Below are positions 30,718 to 32,819 of a stretch of 32,819 nt of DNA, piece by piece. The translations under genes and the position numbers were made by a program. The notes under the pieces were generated by a model. The model ran no database searches, had not been told where the DNA came from, and saw nothing but the letters and a program-made list of their open reading frames with translations. Every line of letters starts with the position of its first letter. Position 1 is the first letter of the stretch. This stretch comes from Gaiellasilicea sp039914895 (lineage in GTDB: Bacteria; Actinomycetota; Thermoleophilia; Gaiellales; Gaiellaceae): assembly GCA_039914895.1 (NCBI GenBank), contig JBDSOJ010000090.1, positions 1 through 32,819 of the forward strand, read 5' to 3'.

Positions 30718-30795
30718 CCCGTTGCTCGCGGCGCCCGGCCGGAGAGGACAGTACGGAGGTACCAACTCGGAGAGCCGGGCGCCGCGAGCAGCGGG
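30718..30795. repeat. 22-bp-arm inverted repeat with 34-nt loop upstream of the ligase gene
   Basis: Arms 30718-30739 and 30774-30795 are complementary at 21 of 22 positions (core GCTCGCGGCGCCCGGC). The single mismatch is a G-U pair in plus-strand RNA. The loop (30740-30773) contains TACTGT on the minus strand (30753-30748), a possible -10 for the ligase operon. One arm ends 15 nt before GTG 30703. There is no U-tract and no transposase. It may end transcription from the genes to its right or fold in the ligase leader. Confidence 0.7.
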
Positions 30796-30856
30796 AGGCG
30801 ATGCTGCCGGGTCGGCTCTGCCGGTTCGGCGGTAGCGCCGCCCAGGGGCGCGACGG

Positions 30857-31219
30857 TTATCGGCCACGAACCGCGTGGACGGGCCGACCGGCCGCTTCCC
30901 ACGCGTAGTACGACGCGCTCGGCCCGAAGCCGTTCTGGTAGGGGACGATGCGCGGGTTCCGCCCGACCTCCTTCGCGCGCTGCGCGTGCCAGAGCAGGTT
31001 CGGGTCGTCGCGCTCCTCCCAGACGAGCACGAGGTGCGCCGCCGTCATGAAGTCCGCCACGAATGTGCAGCCGGCGGCGGGACAGGGGAACGGATCGGTG
31101 CGGACGCAGCACCAGCCGGCGTGGTCGTCGTCGGCGTCGTCGACCCAGACGAGCTCGTGCTCGTCGAGCAGCTCGTCGTCCATGATCAGCGTCCCGCGCC
31201 TCGGCTCGCCCGCTTCCAT
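30857..31219 (-). CDS. Small hypothetical protein with Cys/His zinc-finger-like motif
   Basis: I do not recognise this 120-residue protein. It has an acidic N-terminus (LLDEHELVWVDDADDDHAGW), a CC pair at 37-38 and the segment FPCPAAGCTFVADFMTAAHLV (C46-x4-C51-x10-H62). It has H78 in LLWHAQRAKEVGRNP and an aromatic C-terminus (VPYQNGFGPSASYYAWEAAGRP). The CPxxGCxF...H pattern is that of a C2H2-type zinc knuckle, so metal binding is plausible. No signal peptide or TM. ATG 31219 lies 6 nt after TACGCT, so it is leaderless with its own promoter, 24 nt after the HtrA stop. Confidence 0.7.
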   Translation of the reverse strand: MEAGEPRRGTLIMDDELLDEHELVWVDDADDDHAGWCCVRTDPFPCPAAGCTFVADFMTAAHLVLVWEERDDPNLLWHAQRAKEVGRNPRIVPYQNGFGPSASYYAWEAAGRPVHAVRGR

Positions 31220-31225
31220 CGCGGA

Positions 31226-31231
31226 AGCGTA
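31226..31231 (-). promoter_or_regulatory. -10 box of the small Cys/His protein gene
   Basis: Minus strand TACGCT, then 6 nt, then ATG 31219. It confirms the longer start over the internal Met at codon 13. Confidence 0.45.
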
Positions 31232-31243
31232 GAGAAACGTGCG

Positions 31244-32440
31244 CTATCCCTGCGGCGAGGAAGGCTGGCGACCGAGCGTGACCGCGAGCGTGAAGATCTT
31301 CGCTCCCCGGTGGATCCGGACGTTCACCTTCTGGCCGGGCTTGCGGCGCGCGAGCGCCTCGCGCAGCTCGTCGAGCGAGACGACCCGCGTGCCGGCGAGC
31401 GCCACGATCACGTCCCCGCCGACGACGTGACTCTCGCCCGCCACGACGACGTCGCTCGTTCCGCCCCTGAGACCCGCCGTCGCCGCCGCGCTCCCCTCGG
31501 ACACGCCCTCGACGAGCACCCCCTGGTCGACCGGCAGCCGGAGGACGCGCGCGAGCTCGGGGTCGACGGTGCTACCGGAGATGCCGAGAAAGGCGCGGTC
31601 GACCCTGCCGGTCGCGGTCAGCTGCGCGACCACCTCCTCGACGGTGTTCGAGGGCACCGCGAACCCGATCCCGACGTTGCCGCTCGACCCGTCGGCCCGG
31701 GCAATCTGCGAGTTGACGCCGATCACCTCGCCGTCAGCGTCGAGCAGCGGGCCGCCCGAGTTGCCGCTGTTGATCTGCGCGTCCGTCTGGATCACGTGGT
31801 CGATCGGATAGCCGTTCGGAGCCGTGATCGTGCGCTCCTGGACGGCGCTGACGATGCCGGCCGTCGCCGTCCGGCGCAGCCCGAACGGATTGCCGATCGC
31901 GACGACGGGATCGCCGACGCGAACGCTGTCGGAGTCCCCGAAGGCGAGCGGCACGAGCCCACGCGAGCTCGACTGCACCCGCAGGACCGCGATGTCGGTG
32001 GACGGGTCGCTGCCGACGATCGTCGCGCGGAGCGTGTCCTGGTTCGAGAAGCTGACCTCGATCTCGTCGGCGCCCTCGATCACGTGGTAGTTCGTGACGA
32101 TGTGGCCCGCCTTGTCGATCACGAAGCCTGACCCGAGCGCCTGCTCCGGCTCGATGCGCGGCAGCGAGAAGCTGGGAGCGACGGACGGATTCTCGGAGAC
32201 GCTCGTCGTCGAGGTGATCTGGACGACCCCTGGCGCGGCGCGCGCGTAGACCTCGCTGACGCTGAGCCGGCCGTCGTCGGCGACCGGGACGGCGGCGGTG
32301 AGCGCAGCGGAGGTTCTCACCACGGTGGTCGTGCCGCCGCCCAGGTCGCCGACCGTCGCCACGCCGCCGAGCGCGACCAGGCCGCCGAGGAGGGAGGCAG
32401 CGGCGAGTGCCGCGGCGCGGGAGAGGGTGGCTCTTCTCAC
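31244..32440 (-). CDS. HtrA/DegP-like membrane-anchored serine protease with PDZ domain
   Basis: The 398-residue protein has an uncleaved-looking N-terminal TM (about 8-33) and a Thr/Val-rich linker. A trypsin-like domain follows with catalytic H119 (TNYHVI), D149 (STDIAVL) and S228 (INSGNSGGPL). One PDZ domain occupies about residues 285-392 (AFLGISG, GVLVEGVSEGSAAATAGLRGGDVIVALAG pattern). HtrA proteases degrade or refold damaged exported proteins; PDZ binding of exposed C-termini activates them. GTG 32440 follows TAGAAC by 6 nt. It lies downstream of the glutaredoxin/microprotein genes but with its own promoter. Confidence 0.94.
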   Translation of the reverse strand: MRRATLSRAAALAAASLLGGLVALGGVATVGDLGGGTTTVVRTSAALTAAVPVADDGRLSVSEVYARAAPGVVQITSTTSVSENPSVAPSFSLPRIEPEQALGSGFVIDKAGHIVTNYHVIEGADEIEVSFSNQDTLRATIVGSDPSTDIAVLRVQSSSRGLVPLAFGDSDSVRVGDPVVAIGNPFGLRRTATAGIVSAVQERTITAPNGYPIDHVIQTDAQINSGNSGGPLLDADGEVIGVNSQIARADGSSGNVGIGFAVPSNTVEEVVAQLTATGRVDRAFLGISGSTVDPELARVLRLPVDQGVLVEGVSEGSAAATAGLRGGTSDVVVAGESHVVGGDVIVALAGTRVVSLDELREALARRKPGQKVNVRIHRGAKIFTLAVTLGRQPSSPQG

Positions 32441-32446
32441 CGGATC

Positions 32447-32490
32447 GTTCTACCGGGCAGGTCTTAACCGCCGATGTGAGGCACGTTAAG
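32447..32490 (-). promoter_or_regulatory. htrA promoter with a CTTAAC/GTTAAG dyad
   Basis: Minus strand TAGAAC (32452-32447) + 6 nt + GTG 32440. Upstream, CTTAAC (32463-32468) and GTTAAG (32485-32490) form an inverted repeat spaced 22 bp centre to centre, covering about -23 to -50 from the predicted start, so it could be an operator. Confidence 0.4.
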
Positions 32491-32513
32491 CGTCCGTTGC
32501 GGCGGTCTCGCGC

Positions 32514-32654
32514 CTACGAGTCCGGGTCGGGCGGCCGCGGCGGCAGCGGGTCGGGTCGGGGATCGGGCCGGGGGACGGGCGGAATCGGATCAGGGAGCAC
32601 GGGGTTCAGCAACACGGGGTTCAACAGCACAGCGTTCAGCAGCACAGTGCTCAC
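32514..32654 (-). CDS. 46-residue repeat microprotein, coupled to glutaredoxin
   Basis: A short frame opens at GTG 32654, whose bases overlap the glutaredoxin TGA as GTGA, and ends at TAG 32514-32516. The product has two halves. Residues 4-20 are hydrophobic LLNxV repeats (VLLNAVLLNPVLLNPVL) and residues 21-46 are Pro/Asp/Arg-rich (PDPIPPVPRPDPRPDPLPP...). No known domain. The hydrophobic part is too short and Asn-rich for a standard TM helix but could insert or self-assemble. Support for coding is the exact stop/start overlap used throughout this genome and the in-frame 15-bp repeat. Non-coding repeat DNA is the alternative. Confidence 0.55.
   Translation of the reverse strand: MSTVLLNAVLLNPVLLNPVLPDPIPPVPRPDPRPDPLPPRPPDPDS
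32604..32648 (-). repeat. Three tandem 15-bp units
   Basis: Plus-strand units GTTCAGCAACACGGG (32604-32618), GTTCAACAGCACAGC (32619-32633) and GTTCAGCAGCACAGT (32634-32648), with partial units on either side. Being a multiple of three they keep the microprotein frame, encoding one LLNxV pentapeptide each on the minus strand. Confidence 0.8.
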
Positions 32655-32819
32655 GCGAGCGCCGCGGTGCGCTCGGTCGCCTCCCGCTCGGCGCCGAGCG
32701 CCTCGTCGAGCTTCCGCTCGAGCTCGCCGCTCGCGTGCAGCTCCTCGACGATGTCGGCGCCACCCACCAGCTCGCCCTTGATGAAGACCTGCGGGATCGT
32801 CGGCCAGCCCGAGAGCGCC
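32651..32819 (-). CDS. Monothiol glutaredoxin, C-terminal part (gene cut by the window edge)
   Basis: The last 55 codons of a leftward gene read ALSGWPTIPQVFIKGELVGG, then ADIVEELHASGELERKL and a charged tail. WPTIPQVFIKGELVGGADI is the glutathione-binding TVP/cis-Pro strand and GG-D turn of Grx4/GrxD-type monothiol glutaredoxins, which carry 2Fe-2S clusters for iron-sulfur assembly. The CGFS active site would lie beyond the right edge. The roughly 18-residue tail after the fold (DEALGAEREATERTAALA) is an extension. The stop overlaps the microprotein start by four bases. Confidence 0.9.
   Translation of the reverse strand, partial: ALSGWPTIPQVFIKGELVGGADIVEELHASGELERKLDEALGAEREATERTAALA

Noticed and set aside
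30718..30795. Insertion-sequence end or transposon remnant
   Set aside because: No transposase, no target duplication and no second copy of either arm in the window.
32407..32781. Rightward frame with GFSNTGFNSTAFSS pentapeptide-like repeats
   Set aside because: The repeat is a by-product of the 15-bp DNA units; the frame crosses the glutaredoxin gene antisense and its remainder is Ser/Arg/Ala-rich shadow.

Overview
The window is GC-rich (about 70% by eye) bacterial chromosome, gene-dense on both strands. GTG/TTG starts are common, stop/start overlaps are frequent, and many start codons sit 6-8 nt after a TANNNT-type -10 box with no Shine-Dalgarno. Together with the protein flavour (M32 carboxypeptidase, SigR/RsrA-type ECF pair, NTF2- and LanC-like proteins), this suggests a Gram-positive-type actinobacterium, most likely class Thermoleophilia (Gaiellales/Solirubrobacterales). 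That placement is inference. I see no tRNA, rRNA, CRISPR array, transposase or phage gene, so it reads as core chromosome with a few decayed genes and small palindromic repeats.

Layout. 0-3 kb: the 3' end of a frameshifted FIMAH-like gene converges, over a strong hairpin, on a SIS-domain sugar isomerase; then an M16 zinc protease. 2.6-6.6 kb: a cell-wall block (M15 peptidase, YkuD-type transpeptidase, class-A beta-lactamase-like hydrolase, a small helical protein) and an AlkZ-like DNA glycosylase. 6.6-12.7 kb: two methyltransferases, a stand-alone LanC-like protein, a truncated secreted protein, a secreted alpha/beta hydrolase, a SnoaL/NTF2-like protein and a GNAT acetyltransferase. 12.8-17.4 kb: Xaa-Pro peptidase coupled to acetyl-CoA synthetase, divergent from an M32 carboxypeptidase. 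17.4-24 kb: a rightward operon of amidohydrolase, three-subunit molybdenum hydroxylase (2Fe-2S, Mo, and FAD with a PaoB-type 4Fe-4S insertion), cyclophilin lipoprotein, MocA-like cytidylyltransferase and an HTH-TM-LytR_C protein. 24-32.8 kb, all leftward: ECF sigma and ZAS anti-sigma; an operon of carboxylate-amine ligase, FtsX-type permease, double-NBD ATPase and HMA protein; a small Cys/His protein; an HtrA protease; and a glutaredoxin coupled to a 46-residue repeat microprotein.

How it works together. The Mo-hydroxylase operon carries its probable cofactor-finishing enzyme (MocA), pointing to a molybdopterin-cytosine-dinucleotide aldehyde/heterocycle oxidoreductase. The leftward right-hand end has a thiol/metal/redox flavour: redox-type anti-sigma, CxxC HMA protein, gamma-glutamyl-type ligase with an exporter, glutaredoxin, and a periplasmic quality-control protease.

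Most notable signals: (i) divergent gene pairs whose two -10 boxes share a single TA step, driving leaderless mRNAs in both directions; (ii) a 33-bp palindromic repeat family, two copies of which lie in frame 60 bp apart as the linker between the two ATPase domains of one ABC protein; (iii) an unannotated small gene built from 15-bp repeats, coupled to glutaredoxin by a GTGA overlap; (iv) a 22-bp-arm inverted repeat just upstream of the ligase/exporter operon.
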